From: an uncultured Roseburia sp.
Lineage (GTDB): Bacteria > Bacillota > Clostridia > Lachnospirales > Lachnospiraceae
DNA: 64,000 nt
Assembly: GCA_934309475.1 (NCBI GenBank)
Contig: CAKRDK010000001.1
Location: forward strand, 1 to 64,000
Reading direction: 5' to 3'
Under the pieces are notes generated by a model. The model saw only the letters and a list, made by a program, of their open reading frames with translations. It did no database searches and was not told the DNA's origin. This document shows positions 35,062-43,663 of the stretch, one piece after another. The translations under genes and the position numbers were made by a program. The first letter of the stretch is position 1, and each line of letters begins with the position of its first letter.

Positions 35062-37044
35062 ATGAAGAAAGAGAGGACAATATCAATTAAGGCAAAACTA
35101 CTTGGGGTTATTATACCTGTTGTGGTAGCCATTGTAGTTGTGCTTGTGCTTGTCGCCTATCAGGTGTCGGCAAAAATCATCAAGGAGTATTCCCAGAACC
35201 TGTTGGAATCATCCGTTTCCAATCAGGAATCTAAAATTGAGGCATGGTTAGAGGAAAATCTGGCATCGTTCCAGATGGCGAAAACGATGATTGAGAATCT
35301 CAATCCGGGGGATGAGGAACTTCAGTCCATTTTAGATGGCTATTACGGATACAATGACAACTATCCGGATGGACTTTATGTTGCAGATGAGACTGGTAAG
35401 CTCATAACCGCATCCGGTTCCGAGAAGAAAGAATCGAATGTCACAGAGAGTACCTGGTACAAGGAGGGACTGACCCGTGTCAATATGGCTGTCGGTAGTG
35501 CCTACCAGAACGAAGAAGGCGTGAATGTCATCAGTGCTTCCGGAATTATAGAGGATAATTCCGATAAAATCCGTGTTATATCTGCGGACATGACGTTAGA
35601 CCGTATTACGATTATCGTAAATTCGTTTATAGATATGGATGGAGCAGAAGCGCTCCTTGTAGATAAAGATACCGGAGAAATCCTTGCAAGCAGGGATTCC
35701 GCTTTGATTTCAGAGACACTCGGTGCAGACGGACAGAGTGAGTATTACCAGAAGCTGGCTGAGAAAGTGACGGCAAAGGATTACGACTTTACCACAATGG
35801 ACGGCAATATGACGGTGTTTGGTGAGGTAGACGGAACAAACTGGCTGCTGGTATCCTACATTCCGACAAGCCTTGTTTTATCAGATTTGACGCAGTTGAG
35901 AACCATAATGTTGATTATCAGCATTATCTGTGTAGCTCTTTTATGTATGCTGATGGAGCGCGTCACACACGTCGTAATCAAACCAGTCAAAGAAATGACA
36001 AATGTAATTGCAAAAATGACAGCGGGAGACTTTACCGTTTCTGTTAATGTAAGAGGAAATGACGAGATTGCTGTGATGGGACGAAGCGTAGAACGCTTTA
36101 TTGCTTCCATGAGGGATATGATTGCCCAGATGGGAGATATTTCCGGAAAATTAAAAGAGCAGGCAGATGCCAGCAAAAATGTGTCCGGAGAGATGAGTTC
36201 GGCTGCCGGAATCCAGTCACAGTCAATGGGCGAACTGAATATGACAGTAGACCAGTTATCGGAGTCTGTCAATGAGATTGCCCAGAACGCAACAGAGCTT
36301 GCAGGTGTTGCCGCAGATACAAAGAGCGACAGCGATGTTGTGGAAAATAAGATGCAGGAGACTGTTACGGTATCAGAAAAAGGCCGTAAGGATATGGAGC
36401 GTGTCGGCGAGGCACTTGAGAATATCGAAGTTTCCATTCGAAATCTTGAGGATGCCGTCAACAAAGTCGGCAGTGCTTCCGGAGAGATTGTTGCAATCAT
36501 TAAATTAATCGGAGATATTGCAGATGAGACGAATCTGTTATCCTTAAATGCATCCATAGAGGCGGCGCGTGCCGGAGAAGCAGGAAGAGGATTTGCAGTT
36601 GTAGCATCTGAGATTGGTACACTTGCAAAGAACAGCACTGATTCGGTTGCCCATATCACAGATTTGATTACAGAGATTAATAATCTGGTAGCGGATGCGG
36701 TACAGCAGGCTGGAAGCAGTGCAGAAGAAATTGCAGACAGTGCGGAACTGATTCATACCGCAGTGGATACCTTTGACACTATTTTTAAGAATATTCAGGA
36801 TACAAGTGCTCTGATAGGTGGAGTTGCCGATAAAATCAATCAGGTTGACCAGGTCGCAACAAATGTTGCGGCTATTTCGGAAGAACAGGCAGCAAGCTCC
36901 GATGAGATTCTTGCAACTTCAGAATCCATGTTAGAGCAGGCAAAGAATATTTCGAAGAACAGCAATCAGGTTGAGGAAGAGGCAGAACACCTTGCGGTTT
37001 CAGCAAATCAGCTTGAAGATCAAGTAAAACAGTTTCGTATATAG
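35062..37044 (+). CDS. Methyl-accepting chemotaxis protein with extracellular Cache domain
   Basis: 660 residues. Membrane segment about 12-34, a large outside double-Cache-type ligand domain to about 275 ('[17 protein letters not shown]', '[10 protein letters not shown]'), second membrane segment about 280-302, HAMP ('[18 protein letters not shown]'), then a long coiled coil whose tip carries the universal '[20 protein letters not shown]' and '[17 protein letters not shown]'. The frame opens at 34957; AGGAGG before ATG 35062 marks the start. The next gene, 14 bases on, is a sugar-binding lipoprotein, so the receptor may sense a loaded binding protein. Confidence 0.94.
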   Translation: MKKERTISIKAKLLGVIIPVVVAIVVVLVLVAYQVSAKIIKEYSQNLLESSVSNQESKIEAWLEENLASFQMAKTMIENLNPGDEELQSILDGYYGYNDNYPDGLYVADETGKLITASGSEKKESNVTESTWYKEGLTRVNMAVGSAYQNEEGVNVISASGIIEDNSDKIRVISADMTLDRITIIVNSFIDMDGAEALLVDKDTGEILASRDSALISETLGADGQSEYYQKLAEKVTAKDYDFTTMDGNMTVFGEVDGTNWLLVSYIPTSLVLSDLTQLRTIMLIISIICVALLCMLMERVTHVVIKPVKEMTNVIAKMTAGDFTVSVNVRGNDEIAVMGRSVERFIASMRDMIAQMGDISGKLKEQADASKNVSGEMSSAAGIQSQSMGELNMTVDQLSESVNEIAQNATELAGVAADTKSDSDVVENKMQETVTVSEKGRKDMERVGEALENIEVSIRNLEDAVNKVGSASGEIVAIIKLIGDIADETNLLSLNASIEAARAGEAGRGFAVVASEIGTLAKNSTDSVAHITDLITEINNLVADAVQQAGSSAEEIADSAELIHTAVDTFDTIFKNIQDTSALIGGVADKINQVDQVATNVAAISEEQAASSDEILATSESMLEQAKNISKNSNQVEEEAEHLAVSANQLEDQVKQFRI

Positions 37045-37058
37045 GGAGGAATGACATC

Positions 37059-38033
37059 ATGAAGAAGATAATAAGTGCGATAATGTGTCTGGTATTGTTT
37101 GCAGGATGTCTTACCGGATGCAAGGGAACAACGCAGTCAGCCTCCGGAGACGGTTCCGGGGTTAAAATGCTTCTGACATATGCCGGAGCTGATACATTTC
37201 GTGATACACTGATTAGCCAGGCGCAGACATCTGCCGAGGAATGTGGTGTCCAGTTAGATGTTATGAGCGCAGATGGCTCCATTGAAACGCAGGTAGAACA
37301 TATCAAGCAGGCAGTGTCCGGTGATTATGACGTCATCCTCTGCAATCCGGTGGATCCGGATACCGCATTGGAGTTAGAAGCGTTAGCAGAAGAGATTCCA
37401 ATTGTATTTTTTAACAGCTGCCCGGACGATTCAAGATTAGAGGCAGGTCATTATATGTATGTCGGCTCCGATGAGAACGTGGCAGGACAATATCAGGCAG
37501 AATATATTTTAGATCAGATGTCATCGGCGGATGAAATTAACGTTGCCATCATAAAAGGTCCGGATAACCACTCGGCAGCCAAGGGAAGAACCGAGGCAGT
37601 GAAAAATGCGTTAGATGCCTCCGGAAAAAAGATTAACTACGTGTTTGTGGACCATGCAGACTGGGATAAAGACCGTGCAGATGAGATGTTCCGTATTTTC
37701 TTAAAAACCGGTCAGAAGTGTGATGTTGCAGTCAGCAACAATGACGACATGGCGTTGGGAATCGTGGACGCATGTGAAGCAACCGGTCAGAATGATATCC
37801 TGATTTTAGGTGTAGATGCAACGGAAGCCGGATGCACTGCCATTGAAGCCGGGAAAATGCAGTTTACCGTGTTCCAGTCGGCAGCCGGACAGGGAAAAAG
37901 CCTGATACAGACAGCCGTGGCACTTGGTTCCGGAAGTGATGTATCGAATTTAGAAGGTATCTCAGATGATGAAAAATATGTGTGGGTTCCATTTGAAAAA
38001 GTAGACAGCTCAAACGTCAAAAATTATGAATAA
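37059..38033 (+). CDS. Sugar-type periplasmic binding lipoprotein (type I, ribose/galactose-like)
   Basis: 324 residues. Lipobox LTGC at about 18-21, so lipid-anchored outside the membrane. Type I binding fold: '[19 protein letters not shown]', '[20 protein letters not shown]', '[11 protein letters not shown]', '[17 protein letters not shown]', '[18 protein letters not shown]', '[17 protein letters not shown]'. This is the pattern of ribose/galactose binding proteins. No permease or ATPase gene is adjacent, so it is either an orphan component or a dedicated chemotaxis sensor for the receptor encoded just before it. A strong terminator follows. Confidence 0.9.
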   Translation: MKKIISAIMCLVLFAGCLTGCKGTTQSASGDGSGVKMLLTYAGADTFRDTLISQAQTSAEECGVQLDVMSADGSIETQVEHIKQAVSGDYDVILCNPVDPDTALELEALAEEIPIVFFNSCPDDSRLEAGHYMYVGSDENVAGQYQAEYILDQMSSADEINVAIIKGPDNHSAAKGRTEAVKNALDASGKKINYVFVDHADWDKDRADEMFRIFLKTGQKCDVAVSNNDDMALGIVDACEATGQNDILILGVDATEAGCTAIEAGKMQFTVFQSAAGQGKSLIQTAVALGSGSDVSNLEGISDDEKYVWVPFEKVDSSNVKNYE

Positions 38034-38060
38034 ACAGTAACGCTATTGTAAGAAAGCAGG

Positions 38061-38114
38061 TACCGCTCCTAAAAAGCCGGATGTAAATCCGGCAATTTGG
38101 GAGTGGTATTTTTT
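38061..38114 (+). terminator. Terminator after the binding-protein gene
   Basis: Two-part stem: TACCGCTCCT pairs with GGGAGTGGTA (38061-38070 with 38099-38108), enclosing GCCGGAT / ATCCGGC, then TTTTTT. Confidence 0.9.
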
Positions 38115-38122
38115 CTATAATA

Positions 38123-38439
38123 GGATTAGGGTGTCAAAAGGTTGCTTACAGTTTTCTTGCTGGCAAATTACACAATGACAAGCCAATTTTGTTCCGATGA
38201 GTGAACATAAGAAAAATCTAAGTATGCCTGATAAAGATTATTTCAAAGTAACGTGACCGGCATTCAACGAGCCATCCATGGCTCGTGAAGCCTTGTTCTG
38301 CCGTCCGTGGCAGAACATCACTGGGGACAGAAAGGCATACTAAGATTTTCTAATGTTTCCTCAAAGTCACAAAAAGAGTCTTGCCTTTGTGCAATTTGCC
38401 AATAACTAATTTGTGAGCAACCTTTTGACACCCGAATCC
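38123..38439. repeat. Long palindromic non-coding element, copy B
   Basis: About 317 bp, homologous to copy A (20850-21163) in the same orientation. Outer stem 38123-38175 with 38387-38439, inner stem 38203-38228 with 38334-38359 (less regular than in A), and central hairpins 38267-38286 and 38295-38316. The centre from ACCGGCATTC to CAGAACATCACTG differs from copy A by a single base, while the arms differ with pairing kept. The direct repeat TATAATA touches both ends (38116-38122 and 38440-38446), as a target duplication would. It begins nine bases after a terminator. Confidence 0.92.
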
Positions 38440-38703
38440 TATAATAGGAAATTTCGTTCCTATTACAGAAAAAGCTCCGCGAGGAGGCGCACACTTTATC
38501 CAAAAAATAAAATTGTGAACAAAATGTAAACCTTGTGTAAATCATTAGACAAAATGCACAAAAAACGTATATTTTGAGTTATAATACATAATATAAAGAA
38601 AAAGAGAATAAAATAAATAAGTAAAAATGCATAATAATATTGTAAAATCCATAGACAAATAGTACAATATAAACATATAAAAATTAGTATTGGAGGATTT
38701 GCT
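38440..38703 (+). promoter_or_regulatory. AT-rich spacer with probable promoter of the EF-G-like gene
   Basis: The spacer holds no ORF worth reporting. The best promoter is TAGACA at 38652-38657 with TATAAA at 38676-38681 (18-bp spacer), 23 bases before the gene; a second possible one is TAGACA 38546 with TATATT 38568. AGTATTGGAGG gives the ribosome site. Confidence 0.5.
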
Positions 38704-40794
38704 ATGAATGTTTACACAACAGACAAAATACGAAATGTAGTTCTCTTAGGTCATGGTGGCTGTGGTAAGACGAGCCTTGTAGAGGCGATGGCTTATCTGG
38801 CAGGTATGACGACAAGAATGGGTAAGGTTTCAGACGGTAACACCATCAGTGACTTTGACAAAGAAGAAATTAAACGGCAGTTTTCAATCAATACTTCCTT
38901 AGTACCAATTGTTTGGGAAGATACCAAGATTAATATTTTGGATACACCGGGATATTTCGATTTTGTGGGAGAAGTTGAGGAAGCGGTAAGTGTAGCAGAT
39001 GCAGCAATTATTGTTGTCTCAGGCAAATCCGGAATTCAGGTTGGAACGAGAAAAGCATGGGAGATCTGTGAGAAGTATAACTTGCCGCGCATGATTTTTG
39101 TAACAGACATGGATATCGATGAGGTAAGTTACCGGACGGTTATCGAGGATTTGCAGGAATTATACGGCAAGAAGATTGCACCGTTCCATCTTCCGGTAAG
39201 GGAGAATGGAGCATTTGTCGGATATGTGAATGTCCTTCAGCAGCGGGCGAAACGCTGGTTAGAGGATGGCACAGTAGAACGGTTTGAGGTGCCGGAATAT
39301 TCGAAAGAACATCTTGCAACATACCGTGAAGCATTGATGGAGGCGGTTGCAGAGACCAGCGAGGAATTCATGGAACGCTATTTTAACGGCGAGGAATTCT
39401 CAGAAGATGAGATTCGTCAGGCACTGCGTGTCAACGTCTCAGAAGGAAGCATTGTCCCGGTTATGATGGGCTCTAATATTTTAGCGCGTGGTGTTTATAC
39501 ACTTTTGGTTGATATTGTGAAATATTTACCAAGCCCGGAGAAGCGCAGCTGTGCCGGAATCAATGCAAAGTCCAATGAGGTATTTGAGGCGGATTATGAT
39601 TTCGCAAAACCGAAATCAGCCTACGTCTTTAAGACCATTGTAGACCCGTTTATTGGAAAATATTCTTTAATCAAAGTGAATTCCGGCGTCTTGAAACCGG
39701 ATGATGTACTTTATAACCACCACAAAGAAGTGGAAGAAAAGATTGGAAAACTTTATACCTTGTGTGGAAATAAACCGGTTGAGGTGAAAGAACTGCATGC
39801 AGGTGATATTGGTGCTTTGGCGAAATTATCATCGGTTGCAACAACAGATTCGCTTTCTACAAAAACCAATCCGATTTTGTATATTCGGACAACAATCTCC
39901 ACACCATATACTTATATGAGATATAAAGCAAAGAATAAGGGAGATGAGGATAAGATATCCCAGGCATTGCAGAAGCTGATGCAGGAGGATCTGACATTGA
40001 AACATGTCAATGATACGGAGAATGGCCAGACGCTTTTGTATGGTATGGGAGATCAGCATTTAGAGGTTGTAGTCAGCAAGTTATTAGAAAAGTACAAAGT
40101 TGAAATTGAATTAAAGAGACCAAAAGTAGCATTTCGTGAGACAATACGCAAGAAATCTGACGTGGAGTCGAAGTACAAAAAGCAGTCCGGCGGACACGGG
40201 CAGTACGGACATGTCAAGATGACATTCGAGCCGTCTGGTGATTTGGATGTCCCATATGTATTTGAACAGATTGTAGTCGGCGGTGCCGTGCCAAAGAATT
40301 ACTTCCCGGCGGTTGAGAAGGGAATTCAGGAATCTGTTGGAAAAGGACCTCTTGCAGCATATCCGGTTGTCGGTGTGAAAGCTGTTTTATATGATGGTTC
40401 GTTCCACCCGGTAGATTCCTCTGAGATGGCATTTAAGCAGGCGACAAAGCAGGCATTTAAGAAAGGCATCTTAGAGGCTTCACCGGTTCTTTTAGAGCCG
40501 ATTGCATCTTTGAAGGTGTTAGTTCCGGATAAGTACACCGGTGATATTATGGGTGATTTGAATAAGCGCCGTGGACGTGTGCTTGGCATGAATCCGGATA
40601 ACAACGGATATCAGGAGATTGTGGTAGATATTCCGTATATGGAATTATTTGGATACAATACAGATCTTCGTTCCATGACAGGCGGAAGCGGAACCTACTC
40701 TTACGAATTTGCACGATATGAACAGGCTCCTTCTGATATTCAGGAGAAAGAGATTGAAGCTCGTGCAGGTAAGTTAGAGACGGTAGAAGAGTAA
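38704..40794 (+). CDS. Divergent EF-G paralogue (EF-G2-like translational GTPase)
   Basis: 696 residues with all five EF-G domains. Its nearest known class is EF-G2, a second EF-G of unsettled role. The GTPase motifs differ from true EF-G: G1 is GHGGCGKT (16-23) instead of AHIDAGKT; switch I reads RQFSI in place of RGITI; G3 is DTPGYFDF (80-87), with Tyr where catalytic His stands; G4 is TDMD (134-137), without the usual Lys. Domain IV and V are seen through 'SGGHGQYGHVKMTFEP', 'GIQESVGKGPLAAYPVVGV' and 'GDIMGDLNKRRGRVLGMN'. Canonical fusA is not in the window. Could hydrolyse GTP poorly or have relaxed nucleotide use. Confidence 0.88.
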   Translation: MNVYTTDKIRNVVLLGHGGCGKTSLVEAMAYLAGMTTRMGKVSDGNTISDFDKEEIKRQFSINTSLVPIVWEDTKINILDTPGYFDFVGEVEEAVSVADAAIIVVSGKSGIQVGTRKAWEICEKYNLPRMIFVTDMDIDEVSYRTVIEDLQELYGKKIAPFHLPVRENGAFVGYVNVLQQRAKRWLEDGTVERFEVPEYSKEHLATYREALMEAVAETSEEFMERYFNGEEFSEDEIRQALRVNVSEGSIVPVMMGSNILARGVYTLLVDIVKYLPSPEKRSCAGINAKSNEVFEADYDFAKPKSAYVFKTIVDPFIGKYSLIKVNSGVLKPDDVLYNHHKEVEEKIGKLYTLCGNKPVEVKELHAGDIGALAKLSSVATTDSLSTKTNPILYIRTTISTPYTYMRYKAKNKGDEDKISQALQKLMQEDLTLKHVNDTENGQTLLYGMGDQHLEVVVSKLLEKYKVEIELKRPKVAFRETIRKKSDVESKYKKQSGGHGQYGHVKMTFEPSGDLDVPYVFEQIVVGGAVPKNYFPAVEKGIQESVGKGPLAAYPVVGVKAVLYDGSFHPVDSSEMAFKQATKQAFKKGILEASPVLLEPIASLKVLVPDKYTGDIMGDLNKRRGRVLGMNPDNNGYQEIVVDIPYMELFGYNTDLRSMTGGSGTYSYEFARYEQAPSDIQEKEIEARAGKLETVEE

Positions 40795-40837
40795 TACAGG
40801 AAGTGCTGCTTTGGGAGTACAGAAAGGGGTAATTGCA

Positions 40838-42136
40838 TTGAAGGTCAGGAGGGAAGTTATCGCAATCTTTTGCGTGATAGCGTTCCTGCTCAGCGATCCT
40901 GAAGTAGCACGTGCCTGTCTGATTGGACAGAGCGCAGTCGAGGAGACAAACGCCGTTTTGGATTTATTTGCAGGAATGGATGAGTCACAATTTCATATTA
41001 TTTATGAATTGAATGGTGGAACGAATCACAATGGAAACCAATCCGCGTTTTACGCAGAAGATTTGCCGTTTACATTTTATGTTCCGGTAAAAGAGGGATA
41101 CAATTTTGCGGGCTGGTATACAGACAGCAGTTACCAGTGTAAAATCACAGAATTGAATGAGGATAATGCACAGAATATGGTTTTGTTTGCAAAGTGGACA
41201 CCGATTATTGATAACAACTACAATGTGGAGATGTATTCTTACCAGTCCAGCTATCTTCTCCATACCAACAGTAAGGCATTGCGGGAATGTAACTATGATT
41301 TTTTAGATGAAATCGAGATACCGGGAATGCCTGCGACAAGAGAAGAAGATTATCTGAATGAGATGATTTGCAGTGAAAGCCAGTGCCCGCAGGGAATATG
41401 CTTTACGGGGGAGTATCTTTTTATAACCTCTTACTCGGAAGAAAAGACGGCGCCGGGTTCCCTTCTGATTTTTGACCGCCAGAACGGAAGCTATCTTGCA
41501 ACTCTTGAGATGAAAAAGAACAGTCATTTAGGGGGCATTGCATATGATGGAGATAACATTTGGATTTGTCATTCCAATTCCAATACGTTAGAGCGGATTC
41601 CATACGAATACATTCAGAAGATAGCAACTGATGCGCCGGGCAGTGTGGTAGATGCCTCTGCCATATCCGATGAGTATAAGATTGGAAATGTGCCGTCCTG
41701 TATCACGTATTATGGTGGAAGACTCTGGGTGGCAACGCACACAAAGCTGTTTCATTCGCAGATGATTTCCTACAGCTACAATGCAAAGGAGGATAAGCTT
41801 ACATCGCTCAGCAAGTATAACATTCCAAGCAAGGTGCAGGGGGTTGCGTTTGATAAGGATGGAACGGTCTATTTGAGCACATCCTATGGAAGAACAAAAT
41901 CATCTTATCTTAAGGTATACAGTTCGGTGCTTGCCATGACAAAGAATCCGAACCAGCCAGCCATTAAGATTGAGATGCCGCCATGCTCCGAGGAGATTGT
42001 CTTGCAGGATGATAATATCTATGTCTTATTTGAATCGGCAGGAGAGCGTTATTTCGAGGGAACGGACGGAAACGGAACAAGTACCTCACCGATTGACCGG
42101 GTCTTAGAGGTGGCAGTGTCATCGATATATGATTAA
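40838..42136 (+). CDS. Secreted protein with one InlB-type repeat and a propeller-like C-terminal part
   Basis: 432 residues from TTG 40838, eight bases after GAAAGGGG; an earlier TTG (40811) has no ribosome site. Signal peptide about 1-27 (ends 'PEVARA'). Residues ~50-125 form one Listeria/Bacteroides-type repeat (Flg_new): 'YELNGGTN', 'VPVKEGYNFAGWYTDS', 'LFAKWTP'. The rest (about 180-430) has repeated strands like 'GICFTGEYLFITSY', 'GGIAYDGDNIWICHSNSN' and 'GVAFDKDGTVYLSTSYG', suggesting a beta-propeller. No catalytic signature and no wall anchor are seen. It follows the EF-G-like gene by 43 bases, perhaps on the same message. Confidence 0.75.
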   Translation: MKVRREVIAIFCVIAFLLSDPEVARACLIGQSAVEETNAVLDLFAGMDESQFHIIYELNGGTNHNGNQSAFYAEDLPFTFYVPVKEGYNFAGWYTDSSYQCKITELNEDNAQNMVLFAKWTPIIDNNYNVEMYSYQSSYLLHTNSKALRECNYDFLDEIEIPGMPATREEDYLNEMICSESQCPQGICFTGEYLFITSYSEEKTAPGSLLIFDRQNGSYLATLEMKKNSHLGGIAYDGDNIWICHSNSNTLERIPYEYIQKIATDAPGSVVDASAISDEYKIGNVPSCITYYGGRLWVATHTKLFHSQMISYSYNAKEDKLTSLSKYNIPSKVQGVAFDKDGTVYLSTSYGRTKSSYLKVYSSVLAMTKNPNQPAIKIEMPPCSEEIVLQDDNIYVLFESAGERYFEGTDGNGTSTSPIDRVLEVAVSSIYD

Positions 42137-42140
42137 GAAA

Positions 42141-42170
42141 AGAGGGGGATAACAGCTGTTATCCTCTTCT
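42141..42170. terminator. Convergent terminator at 42.15 kb
   Basis: GGATAACAG / CTGTTATCC (42147-42164) extended by AGAGG/TCTTCT with wobble pairs. It serves the plus-strand secreted protein and overlaps the end of the reverse-strand gene. Confidence 0.75.
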
Positions 42171-42437
42171 TCCTTTCATAAGCTGTATCATTTTGTCTGC
42201 TTTTTTTGCTTCTTCCTCCGGCATGTTCTGTTTGAGCAGTCCAATCAGCAAATCGCTTTCAGATTCTGAAAACTGGATGTTCTTAGCGCGCGCCTGGCTC
42301 AATGCTTTTAAAAGAAATGGCGTCATTTCTTTCATGTCGGTCGGCTTGTCAGCAGAGGCAAAGTTCATCAGAAATTGCAGTTTTTCCGGTGCCATGCTTT
42401 TTAAAAGAGGGTTTTGGTTTAATTCGTCAAATGTCAT
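42159..42437 (-). CDS. Unknown small helical protein
   Basis: 92 residues, reverse strand. I do not recognise a family. Predicted all-helical and soluble: 'FDELNQNPLLKSMAPEKLQF', 'MKEMTPFLLKALSQAR', 'LIGLLKQNMPEEEAKKADKM', ending MKGRRG. AAAGGA precedes the ATG at 42437. It is 25 bases after another unknown small gene on the same strand, so they form a two-gene unit. Codon use is like its neighbours. Confidence 0.8.
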   Translation of the reverse strand: MTFDELNQNPLLKSMAPEKLQFLMNFASADKPTDMKEMTPFLLKALSQARAKNIQFSESESDLLIGLLKQNMPEEEAKKADKMIQLMKGRRG

Positions 42438-42462
42438 AACAAATCCTTTCTGTCATTTTGAT

Positions 42463-42795
42463 TTATGGAGTGAAAATCGTTTCGTAGGTTTCTAGCATTG
42501 ACCACATATTTGCAACCATGTCGAGTGTTTCCTGTTCTTTTTCCGTGCAGAACTTCCGCAAATCGGTGAGCATGGCAATCATGTGATCCTCATTTTCCGG
42601 GAGGGAACACATGGAGACAACGTTTTCTTCCTTTGAGAAAACTTGAATTGTATTTTGTAGTTCTAAATATTTGATGAGAACTGCAAGACGCATCTGGCGC
42701 TGGTTTTTCATGTACGGAATCATGGTTTTGAGCATTTGGAGCTGTCTCGATTGGGTCATCTGGTCAAAGGTGGTAAGCTGTGTTTCATTATCCAT
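42463..42795 (-). CDS. Unknown small helical protein
   Basis: 110 residues, reverse strand, unrecognised. Helical with a short hydrophobic core: 'TQSRQLQMLKTMIPYMKNQ', 'LAVLIKYLELQNTIQVF', 'EQETLDMVANMWSMLET'. No signal peptide or membrane segment. AAAAAGG ribosome site upstream. First gene of the pair with 42159. It is divergent from the 48-residue gene at 42901. Both members have similar size and helical content, so they may form a complex; that is inference. Confidence 0.8.
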   Translation of the reverse strand: MDNETQLTTFDQMTQSRQLQMLKTMIPYMKNQRQMRLAVLIKYLELQNTIQVFSKEENVVSMCSLPENEDHMIAMLTDLRKFCTEKEQETLDMVANMWSMLETYETIFTP

Positions 42796-42839
42796 CTAAT
42801 CAGCCTTTTTCTTTTAGTTTATGCGCGAAACGATTTCCT

Positions 42840-42868
42840 ATGACAGTTATTCGGGCACAGCATAAAAT
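42840..42868 (+). promoter_or_regulatory. Promoter of the 48-residue gene
   Basis: ATGACA at 42840-42845 and TAAAAT at 42863-42868, 17-bp spacer, 32 bases before the ATG. Confidence 0.65.
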
Positions 42869-42900
42869 AACAGTGTAGGAATGGAAAAGGAGAGACTGTA

Positions 42901-43047
42901 ATGTTGATTATAGATGAGAAGACGGTTTACGAGATTGATGAGGAATGTTTAAAGAAAAAGAATGTAAAAAAGGAATGTAATCTTCCGATTCAAAAAGCGA
43001 AAGAGAAAAAGGACGCGGTAAAAAAGCAGAATGGACGCTGGCATTAA
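42901..43047 (+). CDS. Small Lys-rich protein of 48 residues, unknown
   Basis: Starts ATG 42901, preceded by AAAAGGAGA, and ends at TAA 43045-43047. N-terminal 'MLIIDEKTVYEIDEEC' is acidic, the rest 'LKKKNVKKEC', 'IQKAKEKKDAVKKQNGRWH' is very basic. Two cysteines (16 and 26). It has its own promoter and terminator, which supports a real gene. No family recognised. Confidence 0.7.
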   Translation: MLIIDEKTVYEIDEECLKKKNVKKECNLPIQKAKEKKDAVKKQNGRWH

Positions 43048-43083
43048 AAAGGGGTGTTGCAAAAGAGCAACACCCTCTTTTCG
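43046..43083 (+). terminator. Terminator of the 48-residue gene
   Basis: GGGGTGTTGC / GCAACACCCT stem with loop AAAAGA, A-rich before and TCTTTT after; the A-rich/T-rich flanks make it usable by the converging Cys-rich gene as well. Confidence 0.88.
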
Positions 43084-43122
43084 TATACAAAGAGCCACAG
43101 ACGGCTCTCTGTCTTGCAATGT

Positions 43123-43341
43123 TTAGAAACCGCAGCCACCATTGTTGCCACAGCAGCAGAGTAAGAGCAGGATAATCCATAAGTTGTCACAGCATCCGTT
43201 CATGTTAGAACCACAGCCGTTTCCGCCGAATAAAGATGTGCCGTTGCCACAGCAGGACAATAAGATGATGATCCAAAGAATAGAGTTACATCCTCCTTCG
43301 TTACAAGAACATCCACAGTTTGTTGCTGCTAAATCACTCAT
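43123..43341 (-). CDS. Cys/Gly-rich small protein with two hydrophobic repeats
   Basis: 72 residues, reverse strand, GGAGG before the ATG at 43341. Fourteen cysteines in 72 residues. Two near-repeats are evident: 'CNSILWIIILLSCCGNG' and 'CDNLWIILLLLCCCGNNG', each a short hydrophobic stretch flanked by CC/CCC and Gly/Asn turns. Such proteins in Clostridia are sometimes called high-cysteine chorion-like and are possible spore or surface proteins, but no function is proved. It may form disulfide-linked sheets or bind metal. Confidence 0.8.
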   Translation of the reverse strand: MSDLAATNCGCSCNEGGCNSILWIIILLSCCGNGTSLFGGNGCGSNMNGCCDNLWIILLLLCCCGNNGGCGF

Positions 43342-43528
43342 ATAAAACCTCCAAGATTTTTCTTACACTGTATCTTATGAGGGGCAGAAAAAAGTGTGTT
43401 TGTACCGGAAAAATAAATCTTCGGGAAACATTTTTTTGGCAAAAAGCATGAAAAAGAATAAAAAACAGTTTAATGATTTAACACTATGCCGAAATAAAGT
43501 AAAGGCAGATGTAAGATGCCGAAAAGCC

Positions 43529-43557
43529 TTGACAAATCAAGGATTAAGTGCAAGAAT
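43529..43557 (+). promoter_or_regulatory. Promoter of the citrate operon
   Basis: TTGACA at 43529-43534, 17 bp, then AAGAAT at 43552-43557 preceded by TGC (extended -10). The expected start is near 43564. Confidence 0.65.
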
Positions 43558-43572
43558 AAAACAAGTGGTATT

Positions 43573-43584
43573 ATTGTATACAAT
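43573..43584. promoter_or_regulatory. Probable GntR-family operator
   Basis: A perfect 12-bp palindrome ATTGTATACAAT. It holds the TNGT...ACNA core known for FadR/GntR regulators and lies about ten bases after the predicted transcription start, where a bound dimer would block the polymerase. The GntR gene at 45062 is in the same operon, so autoregulation is likely. Inference. Confidence 0.5.
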
Positions 43585-43663
43585 TATGCATGTAAGAAAA
43601 TACATAAAAAATGAATACTTATAACATGTGTTGCAAGGGATAAATAAAGGATGGAGGTTTCCA

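Larger units (their letters stand above)
43342..43663 (+). promoter_or_regulatory. Regulatory spacer before the Re-citrate synthase gene
   Basis: A non-coding stretch of about 320 bp. A 76-residue frame at 43394 has no ribosome site and is not taken as a gene. The spacer holds the promoter at 43529-43557 and a palindromic operator at 43573-43584; I see nothing else certain in it. Confidence 0.6.

Noticed and set aside
35856..36659. Long reverse frame (267 residues) inside the chemoreceptor gene
   Set aside because: Antisense to a complete receptor with all motifs; composition is the complement of its heptad coiled coil, no start signal.
38318..38545. 75-residue reverse frame across the end of element B
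   Set aside because: Has no counterpart in copy A and runs out of the element.
43394..43624. 76-residue frame in the spacer before the citrate operon
   Set aside because: No ribosome site, covers the promoter and operator, composition like a spacer.
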